Source of the DNA: Lachnospiraceae bacterium UBA3820
GTDB taxonomy: Bacteria > Bacillota > Clostridia > Lachnospirales > Lachnospiraceae
DNA length: 40,435 nt
Reading direction: 5' to 3'
Assembly: GCA_002369325.1 (NCBI GenBank)
Contig: DFDU01000001.1
Span: 1-40,435 of the forward strand
Shown: positions 25,902 through 35,400 of the stretch, piece by piece
How positions within the stretch are numbered: the first letter of the stretch is position 1
How the letters are laid out: every line of letters begins with the position of its first letter
Program-made: the position numbers and the translations under genes
Notes under the pieces: model-generated
The model's input: only the letters and a program-made list of their open reading frames with translations
Told to the model about the DNA's origin: nothing
The model's database searches: none

Positions 25902-26876
25902 TTATTCGGATTTGCCCAGTATTGTACTTATCCAGTTCGAAAGAGAGTATTTTTTTGTAATCTCTTCGGGAACAGCGTTATATCCGGTTGTGAAAAAATC
26001 ATCAGGTATTACCGGATTATCTTTATCTATGATACAGATATTTCCATATTTGTAAAAATCATATTCCTTGACATATTTATTTGTTGTAATAAGCTTGGTG
26101 TGGCTGCCAAGACTTTCGAAGGTTCTCATGGTAAGTCCGGTCTGGGAACCGAATTGTACATCGAGAGCGACTTTTGACTGCTTCATCTTTTCAGCCATAT
26201 CCTCAAATTTTTTACCCCATATATGAATATACTTCGGTGACATCCATTTGCATTTGCCGGGAAGGATGGCTTTGAAATAATGTATCATTTTTGTTCCAAG
26301 CATATAGATAAAGCATTTTTTTTCATCCAGCCTGTATTTTTTCATGATTTTATCCAATACGGAAATTCTTGATGAATGAATTATGCCGGACATATTAAGA
26401 ATATATTTTTTTTCTTCGCCCTTATATACGTGAGACTCTGTATAGAAAAGCGGAAGGTGTTCGAATCCGTATTTCTTTACATCTTTAAGGTCGAAGGAAT
26501 AAATCCGGTCATAGTTTGGCTTGTTTTCGTTGAAGTTTTCAACCCTTGCGATATCATCCCAAAGATAAAGAATGAACTTGGCTTTTTTCTGCTTTTTTCT
26601 GTATTTCTTTAAAATATCCGGAGCAAGATGTCTTCCTACTATCACGAATACATAATCGTATTGCTTTGGATTATTTATCAAATATTTCATCTGTCGTTTA
26701 CGGGATTTCTTTTCAAGATATTTTCCTTTGACAAATGCGTTAACAAGCTTCTCGAATATGTTGTATTTGCCTATCGGAGTAAACATTGTCACGTCATATC
26801 CGAGCTTCTCTATTTCTTTTTTGATTTTCTCGTCATAATTATAAAATCCCAGGGAAACAAACATTACGGATTGCAT
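25902..26876 (-). CDS. Putative GT-B-type glycosyltransferase (CgeB-like)
   Basis: AAGGAG precedes the ATG; 324 residues. The N-terminal half starts MFVSLGFYNYDEKIKKEIEK and includes YDYVFVIVGRHLAPDIL and ILYLWDDIARVENF. The C-terminal half has FGSQTGLTMRTFESLGSHTK, where the Glu near 'RTFE' corresponds to the donor-binding motif of GT-B folds, and KLITTNKYV follows. I remember similar capsule-locus proteins called glycosyltransferase or hypothetical. It is the first gene of the leftward set. The fold call is moderate; the sugar is unknown. Confidence -1.
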   Translation of the reverse strand: MQSVMFVSLGFYNYDEKIKKEIEKLGYDVTMFTPIGKYNIFEKLVNAFVKGKYLEKKSRKRQMKYLINNPKQYDYVFVIVGRHLAPDILKKYRKKQKKAKFILYLWDDIARVENFNENKPNYDRIYSFDLKDVKKYGFEHLPLFYTESHVYKGEEKKYILNMSGIIHSSRISVLDKIMKKYRLDEKKCFIYMLGTKMIHYFKAILPGKCKWMSPKYIHIWGKKFEDMAEKMKQSKVALDVQFGSQTGLTMRTFESLGSHTKLITTNKYVKEYDFYKYGNICIIDKDNPVIPDDFFTTGYNAVPEEITKKYSLSNWISTILGKSE

Positions 26877-26921
26877 AGCAAACTCCTTGATACTTTTTAT
26901 TTTTGGCTTTATAATTCAATA

Positions 26922-26957
26922 TATTGACAATAGCAAAAAAAACAATCAATGTCAATA
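26922..26957. promoter_or_regulatory. Inverted repeat over the leftward promoter
   Basis: TATTGACA (26922-26929) and TGTCAATA (26950-26957) face each other with 20 bases between. One arm contains the leftward -35. It could bind a dimeric regulator in this strand-switch region. Confidence -1.
26927..26955 (-). promoter_or_regulatory. Leftward promoter of the GT-B/acetyltransferase/GT2 set
   Basis: On the minus strand TTGACA (26955-26950), 17 bases, TATTGT (26932-26927), about 50 bases before the ATG at 26876. Confidence -1.
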
Positions 26958-27067
26958 AAACCGCCTATCGACTTATTATTGCGTTTGTGTTAAGATGTTA
27001 GTGGTTTGGATTCGGATAGATTTTGCATCGATTAAAATATATATAAGAAAGTATAGAGAGAAATGAT

Positions 27068-27469
27068 ATGGAAATTAAAAAATACAATTTTCAAATACAT
27101 GGTGATGACAGAGGTCAGCTGGTCGCTCTTGAGGAAATGAAGGATATTCCGTTTGAAATAAAAAGAGTGTACTATATGTATGATACTCTTGAGGGTGTAA
27201 GAAGAGGATTTCATGCGCACAAATGTCTGGAACAGATTTTGATCTGTATTCACGGGTCCTGCAAGATTCTTATGGATGACGGAACCGAGAAGGTTGAGGT
27301 ACCTTTGGATAAGCCTTACGAGGGACTGTATATTTCCAATGCGATATGGAGAGAAATGTTTGATTTTTCACCTGATGCTGTGCTTATGGTGCTTGCATCC
27401 GAGTATTATGATGAGTCGGACTATATTAGAAATTATGATGAATTTTTAAAGTATATCGGAAAAAAATAA
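27068..27469 (+). CDS. Sugar 3,4-ketoisomerase (FdtA/QdtA, WxcM-like cupin)
   Basis: The 133-residue product has a cupin fold. It starts YNFQIHGDDRGQLVALEE, then IKRVYYMYDTLEGVRRGFHAHK with the conserved His pair, and GSCKILMDDG. These features match the FdtA/QdtA enzymes, which convert dTDP-4-keto-6-deoxyglucose to the 3-keto isomer. FdtA gives the galacto and QdtA the gluco configuration; this cannot be told from sequence by eye. The next gene is the DegT aminotransferase expected for the following step. The rmlA/rmlB genes that make the substrate are not in the window. The short leader from about 27000 holds no promoter I would defend. Confidence -1.
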   Translation: MEIKKYNFQIHGDDRGQLVALEEMKDIPFEIKRVYYMYDTLEGVRRGFHAHKCLEQILICIHGSCKILMDDGTEKVEVPLDKPYEGLYISNAIWREMFDFSPDAVLMVLASEYYDESDYIRNYDEFLKYIGKK

Positions 27470-27501
27470 TTATTTATTAAACTGTGATTGGGAGATGTAT
27501 T

Positions 27502-28599
27502 ATGATGAATATTCCGTTTGTGTCATTTGATGTAATGCATAAGGAAATAGAAGAAAAGATGCTTGAAGCGTTCAAGCGGGTATATGAAAACAACTGGTTC
27601 ATACAGGGAAAAGAGTGTGAGGCATTCGAAAGAGAATTTGCAGAGTACTGCGGTGCTGATTATTGCGTAGGTTGCGGTAACGGCCTTGATGCGCTTTATC
27701 TTTTGCTGCGTGCATACGGGATAGGCGAAGGAGATGAGGTAATAGTACCCTCAAATACATATATAGCAACTGCATTGGCGGTATCTTATACCGGAGCAAA
27801 GCCTGTGTTTGTTGAGCCTTTTATAGAGACCTTTAATATCAATCCTTCTCTTATAGAGCAGGCGATAACTGATAAAACCGTGGCGATAATGGCAGTTCAT
27901 CTTTACGGACAACCGGCGCGAATGGACGAGATTAAGAGTATAGCCAAAAAGTATGATTTAAAGGTGATAGAGGATTCAGCTCAGGCACACGGTGCATTGT
28001 ATAAGGGCACAAAGACCGGAAATCTCGGCGACGCCGCAGGATTCAGTTTTTATCCGGGTAAGAATCTGGGTGCTCTCGGTGATGGCGGAGCTATAGTCAC
28101 AAGTGATAAAGAACTTGCAGATAAGTGCAGAGCGATAGGAAATTACGGTTCGGATTATAAGTATCACCATATATATAAGGGAAATAATTCAAGACTTGAT
28201 GAAGTTCAGGCGGCTCTGCTTCGTATAAAGCTCAGGGAGCTTGACAGATGGAATAAGAGAAGAAATGAAATAGCAAAAAAATATATAGAAGGCATTCACA
28301 ACGAACAGGTAATTTTGCCTGTGACCGAGCCTGATATGACGCATGTTTATCATATTTTCGGAATCAGATGTGACAGACGTGATGAGCTTGAAAAGTATCT
28401 TAATAAGAACGGAATAGGAACAAATAAGCATTATCCTATACCGATTCATATGCAGGGTGCATACAGTGAATTGGGTATTCCTGAGGGGACACTTCCTATA
28501 GCTGAAAAAATTTCAAAAACAGAGCTCAGTATTCCGATGTATTATGGCATGACGGAGGAAGAAACAGATTATGTTATCGAAAAAATTAACGCGTTTTAA
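27502..28599 (+). CDS. DegT/DnrJ/EryC1/StrS sugar aminotransferase (FdtB/QdtB-like)
   Basis: ATG 27502, with GGGAG upstream (365 aa), is better than the GTG at 27484 that would include the RBS. The PLP enzyme starts NIPFVSFDVMHKEIEEKM and has CGNGLDALYLLLRA, SNTYIATALA and EDSAQAHGA. YPGKNLGALGDGG contains the PLP-binding Lys187. With the upstream 3,4-ketoisomerase it should make a dTDP-3-amino-3,6-dideoxyhexose. The last 29 bases overlap the flippase gene, so the two are probably translated together. Confidence -1.
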   Translation: MMNIPFVSFDVMHKEIEEKMLEAFKRVYENNWFIQGKECEAFEREFAEYCGADYCVGCGNGLDALYLLLRAYGIGEGDEVIVPSNTYIATALAVSYTGAKPVFVEPFIETFNINPSLIEQAITDKTVAIMAVHLYGQPARMDEIKSIAKKYDLKVIEDSAQAHGALYKGTKTGNLGDAAGFSFYPGKNLGALGDGGAIVTSDKELADKCRAIGNYGSDYKYHHIYKGNNSRLDEVQAALLRIKLRELDRWNKRRNEIAKKYIEGIHNEQVILPVTEPDMTHVYHIFGIRCDRRDELEKYLNKNGIGTNKHYPIPIHMQGAYSELGIPEGTLPIAEKISKTELSIPMYYGMTEEETDYVIEKINAF

Positions 28600-30013
28600 A
28601 GATATACCCGTTGAGGCGAAAGCCTCAACGGCTTATGCTCTTTGCAGTATATTGCAAAACTGCCTTGCATTTATCACCATGCCGATTTTTGCAAGGCTGC
28701 TTACAACAGAAGAATTTGGTGATTATACCATTTATGCATCGTGGATGGCCGTTCTTATAATTTTTGTTACACTTAATCTTCCTTACGGCTCGTTTTCGAC
28801 CGCGATGGTTAAATTTGAAGATAAGAGAGATATGTATATTTCTTCTGTAGAAACAATTTGTATTTTTCTTGCTTCTATTTTTTTATTGATTTATTGGCCG
28901 TTCAGGGGCTTATGGAACAAGCTGTTTGAACTCCCGACATACCTTATGCTTATAATGTTTCTTGAGATGCTTGGGAATACGGGAATACTCTTCTGGAGCG
29001 GAAAGAAGATGTTTGAATATAAGTATAAGGGCGTGGTTGCTGTCACGGTTCTTGTTTCGGTCATATCGCCTGTACTCGCTTATGTTATGGTTATTAATTC
29101 CGATGAAAAGGGTTATGCGAGAATCGTAGGCTATGCGATTGTAAAGATAATAATCGGCGGAATAATCTACTTGGCAAATCTTGTTAAAGGTAAAAAATTC
29201 TTTGATAAGGAATTTTGGACTTATGCATTAAGCTTTAATCTGCCACTTGTTTTCTATTACCTGTCGCAGGTTGTTTTTAATCAAAGTGACAGAATAATGA
29301 TAAGTCATTATATAGACAAATCGGCTGCAGGACTGTATGGTGCGGCATATACGCTTGCCATAGTTTTGAATTTTGTTCTTACGGCCGTAAATAATTCTTA
29401 CGTACCATGGTTTTTCGGAAAGCTTAAGGAGAATAAGCAAAAGGATAATCGATCGATTTCCTGTATGATAGCCATACTTATGGCGATTCTCTTATCGGGC
29501 GTAATCTGGCTTGCACCTGAAATAATTCGCATAATGGCAGGAAAGAAGTTCCTTTCGGCAGTGGGAGTGGTTCCACCTGTTGCGATGAGCCTTCTTTTGC
29601 TTTTCTATGCACAGCTTTTTATAAATGTTGAATTCTTTTATGAAAAGAAAGGCCTGCTGGTGATTGCATCTATATTTTCCGCAGCGGTAAATATAGTTTT
29701 AAATGCGATATTTATACCTTTGTGCGGATATGTTGCGGCAGGTTATACAACCTTGTTCAGTTATTTGATATTTGCGGTTGCAAATTATTTTGCAATGAAA
29801 AAGGTCCTTGAGGAAAAGAAGATAGAAAATAATGCCTACAACATTAAAATCCTGATTCTGATTTTTGTTGTATTCAGTATAATCTCGTTTGTTGCGGCAT
29901 TGCTGTATGATTTCCATCTTGTAAGATATGCGGTTATTGCGGTGGTGCTTATTATAATTGCAATAAATTATAAAACCGTTTTAAAGTATGTAAATATTGT
30001 CAGAAATATGTGA
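28571..30013 (+). CDS. Wzx-type polysaccharide flippase (MOP superfamily)
   Basis: The ATG at 28571 lies inside the 3' end of the aminotransferase gene, with GGAGG about 12 bases before it. The 480-residue product has 12 to 14 membrane segments. PIFARLLTTEEFGDYTIYASW near the N-terminus is typical of Wzx/RfbX proteins. SQVVFNQSDRIMISHYIDKSAAGLYG follows in the middle. It should flip a polyprenyl-linked repeat unit across the membrane. It is encoded with amino-sugar synthesis genes and several glycosyltransferases; no Wzy was recognised with confidence. Confidence -1.
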   Translation: MLSKKLTRFKDIPVEAKASTAYALCSILQNCLAFITMPIFARLLTTEEFGDYTIYASWMAVLIIFVTLNLPYGSFSTAMVKFEDKRDMYISSVETICIFLASIFLLIYWPFRGLWNKLFELPTYLMLIMFLEMLGNTGILFWSGKKMFEYKYKGVVAVTVLVSVISPVLAYVMVINSDEKGYARIVGYAIVKIIIGGIIYLANLVKGKKFFDKEFWTYALSFNLPLVFYYLSQVVFNQSDRIMISHYIDKSAAGLYGAAYTLAIVLNFVLTAVNNSYVPWFFGKLKENKQKDNRSISCMIAILMAILLSGVIWLAPEIIRIMAGKKFLSAVGVVPPVAMSLLLLFYAQLFINVEFFYEKKGLLVIASIFSAAVNIVLNAIFIPLCGYVAAGYTTLFSYLIFAVANYFAMKKVLEEKKIENNAYNIKILILIFVVFSIISFVAALLYDFHLVRYAVIAVVLIIIAINYKTVLKYVNIVRNM

Positions 30014-30031
30014 GATACGGAGCAGTGTGAT

Positions 30032-30532
30032 ATGAAATTAAGAAGCTTGGAAATGAAAGATGCACCCCTTATGCTTGAGTGGATGCATGATGATAATGTA
30101 ACTGAATTTATGGGAGCTGACTTTGCTTCAAAGAAAATAGAAGATTGCGAGGCATTTATATCCTCGAGTAATAATGATGACAAAAATGTACATTTTGCTA
30201 TAGCAGATGACAATGATGAATATATGGGAACGGTTAGTCTTAAGCATATTGATAACACAAATAAAACAGCAGAATTTGCCATTTCGACAAGACAGGCTTC
30301 CATGGGTAAGGGATATGCGGCCCGGGCCATGAAAGAGATTTTGGAATATGGTATTAAAAAGCTTGAGCTGGACAAAATCTATTGGTGCGTATCGATTGAT
30401 AACAAACGTGCTGTGAGATTTTACGATAAGAATCTTTATAACAGAACAAAAAAAATCCCGAAGCATATTTTGGGTTATTATGCTCCGGAACAGTTAAAAA
30501 ATTTCTTATGGTATTGTTTTGAAAAATACTAA
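30032..30532 (+). CDS. GNAT acetyltransferase (RimJ/RimL-like)
   Basis: The product has 166 residues and GGAG before the ATG. MKLRSLEMKDAPLMLEWM starts the fold. MGTVSLKHIDNTNKTAEFAI and GYAARAMKEILEYG form the acetyl-CoA-binding region, and IYWCVSIDNKRAVRFYDKN follows. In sugar loci GNAT proteins often N-acetylate the amino group made by a DegT aminotransferase, which fits its position. The stop codon overlaps the stop of a leftward gene (CTAA at 30529-30532), so there is no room for an intergenic terminator. Confidence -1.
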   Translation: MKLRSLEMKDAPLMLEWMHDDNVTEFMGADFASKKIEDCEAFISSSNNDDKNVHFAIADDNDEYMGTVSLKHIDNTNKTAEFAISTRQASMGKGYAARAMKEILEYGIKKLELDKIYWCVSIDNKRAVRFYDKNLYNRTKKIPKHILGYYAPEQLKNFLWYCFEKY

Positions 30533-30855
30533 ACAGCAACAAATATCGCACCTATTATAACAAGTAGTATTCCTATGATTTTCTGCAATGATATTTTTTC
30601 CTTCAGGATGGCACGTGCTATAAATATCGTCCATACATAAGTAAATGCGGTAAAGGGAAGTGCGACCGAATAATCCACATATCGTAAAACATATATATTT
30701 ATAACCGCTCCTGCAAGATAAACCATGGTTCCGATGTAAAAATATTTATCGGCTATTAAATAATGGAACTTTTCGTGCCCGGTTGCTTTTTTTAAGAACA
30801 ACGAACCGATGGAGCCGCAAAGTGTCATAACAAGCATTAAAATATAATATATCAT
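30529..30855 (-). CDS. SMR/EamA-like small membrane transporter, subunit 2
   Basis: The 108-residue protein has four membrane segments: YYILMLVMTLCGSIGSLF, YIGTMVYLAGAVINIYVL, a third around YSVALPFTAFTYVWTIFIA, and IIGILLVIIGAIFVAV. Its length and layout fit small multidrug resistance-type half-transporters. The start overlaps the end of the upstream partner by four bases (ATGA-type overlap), as is common for heterodimers. ArnE/ArnF, which flip lipid-linked aminoarabinose, are one precedent for such a pair in a glycan locus. Confidence -1.
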   Translation of the reverse strand: MIYYILMLVMTLCGSIGSLFLKKATGHEKFHYLIADKYFYIGTMVYLAGAVINIYVLRYVDYSVALPFTAFTYVWTIFIARAILKEKISLQKIIGILLVIIGAIFVAV

Positions 30856-31193
30856 TCTATGTCACCTCCGGCAATGAGGATTACACCCAGAATAATTATA
30901 AATACGCCTGCGATTTTAATGTTGGTTATATGTTCGTCAAGATAGTATGCAGCGAGAAGTATGCTGAGAACATAATTAAAGCTAAGCATAGGCTGAAGTA
31001 TCGAAAGCTTTCCGAAACGATATGCGACTATCATAAGAAGTGCACCTATTCCGTAAAGCACAAAGCCTATCAATATAAATAACGGTCCTCTCACTGTTGC
31101 GAATTTCCATTCAAGCTGTCCTATGCAGACAAATACGGAAGAAAGCAACATGAGAAATATTCCTTTTCTGTTTTTCTTAAATGAATCTATCAT
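30852..31193 (-). CDS. SMR/EamA-like small membrane transporter, subunit 1
   Basis: The 113-residue protein has four membrane segments: GIFLMLLSSVFVCIGQLEW, LFILIGFVLYGIGALLMIVA, YVLSILLAAYYL and IKIAGVFIIILGVILIAGG. It is similar in layout to the next gene but the sequence differs, which suggests a heterodimer. AAGGGG precedes the ATG. A perfect palindrome of 42 bases lies just upstream, so transcription from the aminotransferase gene is probably reduced here. Substrate unknown; a lipid-linked sugar is possible from the context. Confidence -1.
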   Translation of the reverse strand: MIDSFKKNRKGIFLMLLSSVFVCIGQLEWKFATVRGPLFILIGFVLYGIGALLMIVAYRFGKLSILQPMLSFNYVLSILLAAYYLDEHITNIKIAGVFIIILGVILIAGGDIE

Positions 31194-31208
31194 ATGTAAC
31201 CCCTTTGC

Positions 31209-31250
31209 AAAAATATAATATCATCTGAATTCAGATGATATTATATTTTT
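31209..31250. terminator. 42-bp perfect palindrome (probable terminator, T-rich end on the minus strand)
   Basis: Every base pairs about the centre at the EcoRI-like GAATTC (31227-31232). As RNA it would form a hairpin of about 19 pairs with a loop of AAUU, followed by T residues when read leftward. It lies just after the stop of the aminotransferase gene. Confidence -1.
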
Positions 31251-31257
31251 TGTGCTA

Positions 31258-32310
31258 TTATAACAGCTCAAGTATGGTGTTGACAAGCAAATCATTTTGC
31301 TTTGGTTTCATAAAGCAAAATCTTATATATTTGTTATCCAGGCCTCTGAAGTTTGAACAATTCCTGATTATTATTCCCTTTGTTCGGCAATGTTCCTCTA
31401 TATCACGGGCCGTAACATCGTCTTTAAGTATTTTAACGAGCATATAATTTGCATATGGCTTAAAAAGTCTTACATTTTTGTTTGGTCCCATTGCCGAATA
31501 TATAAGATTTCTTTCGGTGTGAATCTGTGAACGTGATTCTTCAATGTATTTTTTGTCCTTAAACATAGCGGTGCAGGCTGCGGCAGTAAGAGTTGATATG
31601 GTGTTTGGTGTTGCGGTTACGGAAATCATCTCAAGATGAGAGGAATTGCTCGTAACCGAATATGCAAACCTGAGTCCGGGTATGGCAAAGAACTTGGAAA
31701 CGCTTCTTAATACCGCTATATTATCAAATTCTTTTACAAGAGGTATGCTTGTCAGATCCTTGTAAGCCTCTGTAAATTCGATATACATTTCGTCGATTAT
31801 AAGGAATATTTCAAGCTCTTTGCATACCTCTGCGATAAGTTCCATATCCATACGGCTTATAATCTGTGAGGTAGGATTGTTTGGATTGCCTATGATAACC
31901 ATATCATAAGAAGAATCAAGCTTTGAAACAAAATCCTTTACATCAAGTATATAGTCTTTTTCTTCCTCAAGATTATAATAATCGATTTCACAACCGAATA
32001 TTGAAAGAACATTCTCATATTCAACCGCTGACGGAACAAGCAAAAGTGCCTTTTGCGGAATTATCAGGGAGCAATATTGTCTTAGCATCTCCGAAAGACC
32101 GTTTCCGAGGACAATATGCTCTTTATCACAGCCGGAATAAGCGGATACGGATTTCTTCAGCTCATCATAGTAATCGGACGGATAACGTGTTATACTGCCC
32201 AGATTTTCTTTTAAGGCTTTTGTAACTGATTCGGGAATTCCCATAGGATTCAAGTTTGAATTGTATAAAACAGTGTCTAATTGTTCTATACGAAGCGGCG
32301 CCTTTGCCAT
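31258..32310 (-). CDS. Class I/II PLP-dependent aminotransferase (HisC/CobD-like)
   Basis: GGAGGG precedes the ATG; 350 residues. LNPMGIPESV near the N-terminus and GNGLSEMLRQ follow the HisC layout. GNPNNPTSQ (about 141-149), IIDEMYIEF (Asp173), SVSKFFAIPGLRFAY (PLP-binding Lys206, Arg214) and the C-terminal RGLDNKYIRFCF are the family motifs. HisC, CobD-like decarboxylases and several amino-transferring tailoring enzymes share these. No his or cob genes are nearby. The context suggests modification of a surface glycan or lipid head group together with the SMR pair. It has its own promoter at 32434-32462. Confidence -1.
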   Translation of the reverse strand: MAKAPLRIEQLDTVLYNSNLNPMGIPESVTKALKENLGSITRYPSDYYDELKKSVSAYSGCDKEHIVLGNGLSEMLRQYCSLIIPQKALLLVPSAVEYENVLSIFGCEIDYYNLEEEKDYILDVKDFVSKLDSSYDMVIIGNPNNPTSQIISRMDMELIAEVCKELEIFLIIDEMYIEFTEAYKDLTSIPLVKEFDNIAVLRSVSKFFAIPGLRFAYSVTSNSSHLEMISVTATPNTISTLTAAACTAMFKDKKYIEESRSQIHTERNLIYSAMGPNKNVRLFKPYANYMLVKILKDDVTARDIEEHCRTKGIIIRNCSNFRGLDNKYIRFCFMKPKQNDLLVNTILELL

Positions 32311-32339
32311 AAGTTGACCCTCCTATATGTAAAATATAT

Positions 32340-32368
32340 TTGTAATAGTATTGTTTTTTTGTTATAAT
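32340..32368 (+). promoter_or_regulatory. Rightward promoter of the unknown four-gene operon
   Basis: TTGTAA (32340-32345), 17 bases, and an extended -10 TGTTATAAT (32360-32368). The leader to the ATG at 32484 is about 110 bases. Confidence -1.
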
Positions 32369-32433
32369 GTAATTTGTGATAATAGCAGAGTGGGTAATTA
32401 TGTAAAAAATTATAAAATAAAAAATCCAATCTC

Positions 32434-32462
32434 ATTATAACTATATTACATAATAATATCAA
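32434..32462 (-). promoter_or_regulatory. Leftward promoter of the HisC-like aminotransferase
   Basis: On the minus strand TTGATA (32462-32457), 17 bases, TATAAT (32439-32434). It faces the rightward promoter at 32340-32368, so the two leaders should overlap by about 50 bases. Confidence -1.
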
Positions 32463-32483
32463 GAATAAAAGTTGGAGAAACAA

Positions 32484-35400
32484 ATGAAAGCTGTTGTTGA
32501 GCATTACGCTAAGGGTGAATTTCAGATTGACAGACCGGAGATAGAAATCTCCGAGGAGTTTTTAAAACTTAATATAGAATCGGGTACTGTATATGAAGGC
32601 TCATTTTCCGTTAAAAGCAAAAATGATCATATCATAAAGGCTATGGTTTATGATAGTCGTTATACTTTAAGATTTGATAATCATACATTTATAAGCAGAA
32701 GCTTTGATGTGGCATATTCGTTTGATGCAACCTGTCTTGAGGCGGGAAAAAACTACAAAGGCCATATCAGTATTATTTCCGATGGCGGAGAGTTTAAGAT
32801 ACCGTACGATATAGAAGTTGTTACGCCTTTTGTAAAGCATGGTGATGAGAAGATAGATGATTTGTTCAAGTTTGCAAGTCTTGCGGAGAGTAATTGGAGT
32901 GAGGCTGCGAAAATTTTTGTACGCGATGATTTCAGGAGAACCTTTATCGACAAGGATCCTATCGTTAAACAGATTTATTTAAGTCTTATGGACAGCTTAT
33001 CTACCAATCTTGCATTGGAGGAATTTCTTGTATATGTACACAAAAAACGTGCCCTTACTCTTTCTGTTTCAAAGGCTAAGATAAATGTCGAGATGCCGAC
33101 TGAACTCTCACGTATTTCGATTAATGTAAGCAAAAATACATGGGGCTTTACCAATTCAACGGTTCGTTCGTTGGATGATTTTCTTGTGCCTGCAAAGAAG
33201 AATATCACAAGTGATGATTTTTACGGAAATCTGTTTGCACTTGATGTACTCATATCTCCTGAAAACGTTCCCGAGGGAGTAACTACAGGTAAAATTGTTA
33301 TAGAAAATATTTATCAGAAAATAGAAGTAAGCATTAATCTTATTAAGCCGCAAAGTAAAACTATAGTCTCACCGAGAACCGGTAATAAGAATAATATGGT
33401 CAATAACAATAAAATAAGGCTTGTTAAGACCTATCTTAATTATCGCATGGACAGGCTTTCGCTTAAGGATTATGTTTCCAATACTTTGTTTGCGTTTGAA
33501 AACCTCGCAAGATATGTTCCGGAAGAGGATATGTACAGACTCGGTATAATGCATATGAATATTATGCAGGATGAACTTACCAAGGTTGAACAGGAATTTT
33601 TACGTATAGAGGCTGATGTTGACAATACACTTATGAACAATATGCAAAAGTGCTATTATGCATATCTTAAAGCTCTTGTTCTTAAGGATGAGGAAACTAT
33701 AAATCATGCCCGCAACACCATAAGAAGAAATTTCAGAACCGAGAAGGAAAAGATTTTCTATTTCTGGCTTCTTCTCTTTATGGACGATACTTATTCGGAG
33801 GATCAGAATTCTCTTTATAAGGAGATAACAGCATTATATGAAGCGGGCTATAACAGCCCGATTATGTATCTTGAGCTCTGCGAAATATTCAACAATAATC
33901 CGCTTTTGTTCAAGAAAATCACTCCACTCGAAACAACCACCATAAGGTGGGGATTAAGACATAAATTTATTTCCGACGAGGTTGTTGATGAATTTATTCG
34001 TCTGGCAGCAACTTTCAAGGAATTTAACACAAAGATATTTAACATTATGGAGGCTATATACGAAAAGACCGGAAGTGAAGAGGTATTAAAGAGTATATGT
34101 TCCATGCTGATAAGTGCAGGTAAGCTGGATCATAAGTATCATAAGTATTACAGGGATGCGGTTGAGAAAAATCTTAAATTCATAGGTCTTAACGAGTGCT
34201 TTATAAAGAGTATGAATTTCTCAAGATATGATTTGATTCCGACTTCGGTACTTATGTATCTTAATTATAAGAATACCTTGAATGAAACCGAGCTTGCCTA
34301 TCTTTATGCAAATGTTATTTATAATAAGGCACAGCATATGAAAGTTTACCATGAGTATTGTACTACCATGGAAGACTTTATGGAAAATATGATTATAAAG
34401 GGCAAGGTCAGTGATGATCTTACTGTTATCTATGATGAATTCTTAGAGCCTGAGAGCGTAAGTCCGTTATATGCGGGAAAGCTTATAAATATTATATTCC
34501 GACGCAAGCTTGTATGCTACAACAAGGGCATAAGAGCTGTAATCGTTACGCATCAGGAAATAGAAGAGGTTCAGCGTGTTCCTATCGTTGACGGAGAGGC
34601 TTATGTTGAAATTCTTTCCAACACGGCTTCTATAGTATTTGAGGACGGCGAGGGCAATGTATATGCCGGCTCGATTCCTTACAGGCTTGAGAAGATAGTT
34701 GATGAGAAAGCATATATGCCTATCTGTCATGAGTATAGTCCGAGAGATTACAGAGTTCTTCTTGATAATTATCAATCTCTGGGTGACTTCACTTATAAGA
34801 GAGCAATCGAAGTAAATGCGGCAAGAGATATCGTAAACTGCGATAAGATATCCTACGATTACAAGCAGCAGGCATTACTTAATATAATTGAATATTATCA
34901 TGAAAACCTTGATGCGGAAGTTCTTAAGAAATATCTCGAAAAGCTTGATATAGAATATTTGAATCACTCAAATGCAAGAAGTATCATCATGTATATGATT
35001 GATATGAATATGTTTGACAAGGCATTCCAGGCGGTTAAGCTTTACGGCTTTGATGAGATTGCATCCGATGAGCTTTACAGACTTGCCGATTACGGAGTTG
35101 AGGATTCTAACGGATTCCTTAATGAAGACCTTATGTCTATTTGTATTCAGCTTTATAAGACAGGTAAGGTTAACAGCAGGATACTTATTTATATAATCAA
35201 TAATTTCAAGGGCGATCTTGAGGAGCTTGCAACTTTGTTTAAGATGGCAAGAGATAAGGTAAGGGATGTTTCCCTTCTGGTTGAAAATACTCTTGCGCAG
35301 ATGATGTTTGCTCAGGGAACCGTTGAGAATATATATGATATATTTACGGCTTATTACGGAGGAAGAAGCAGAGGCCTTGTGGTTAAAGCATTCCTTCGAT

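Noticed and set aside
27001..27060. Promoter for the ketoisomerase gene
   Set aside because: TTGCAT and TAAAAT/TATAAG are present but no pair has a spacing of 16-18 bases with good matches.
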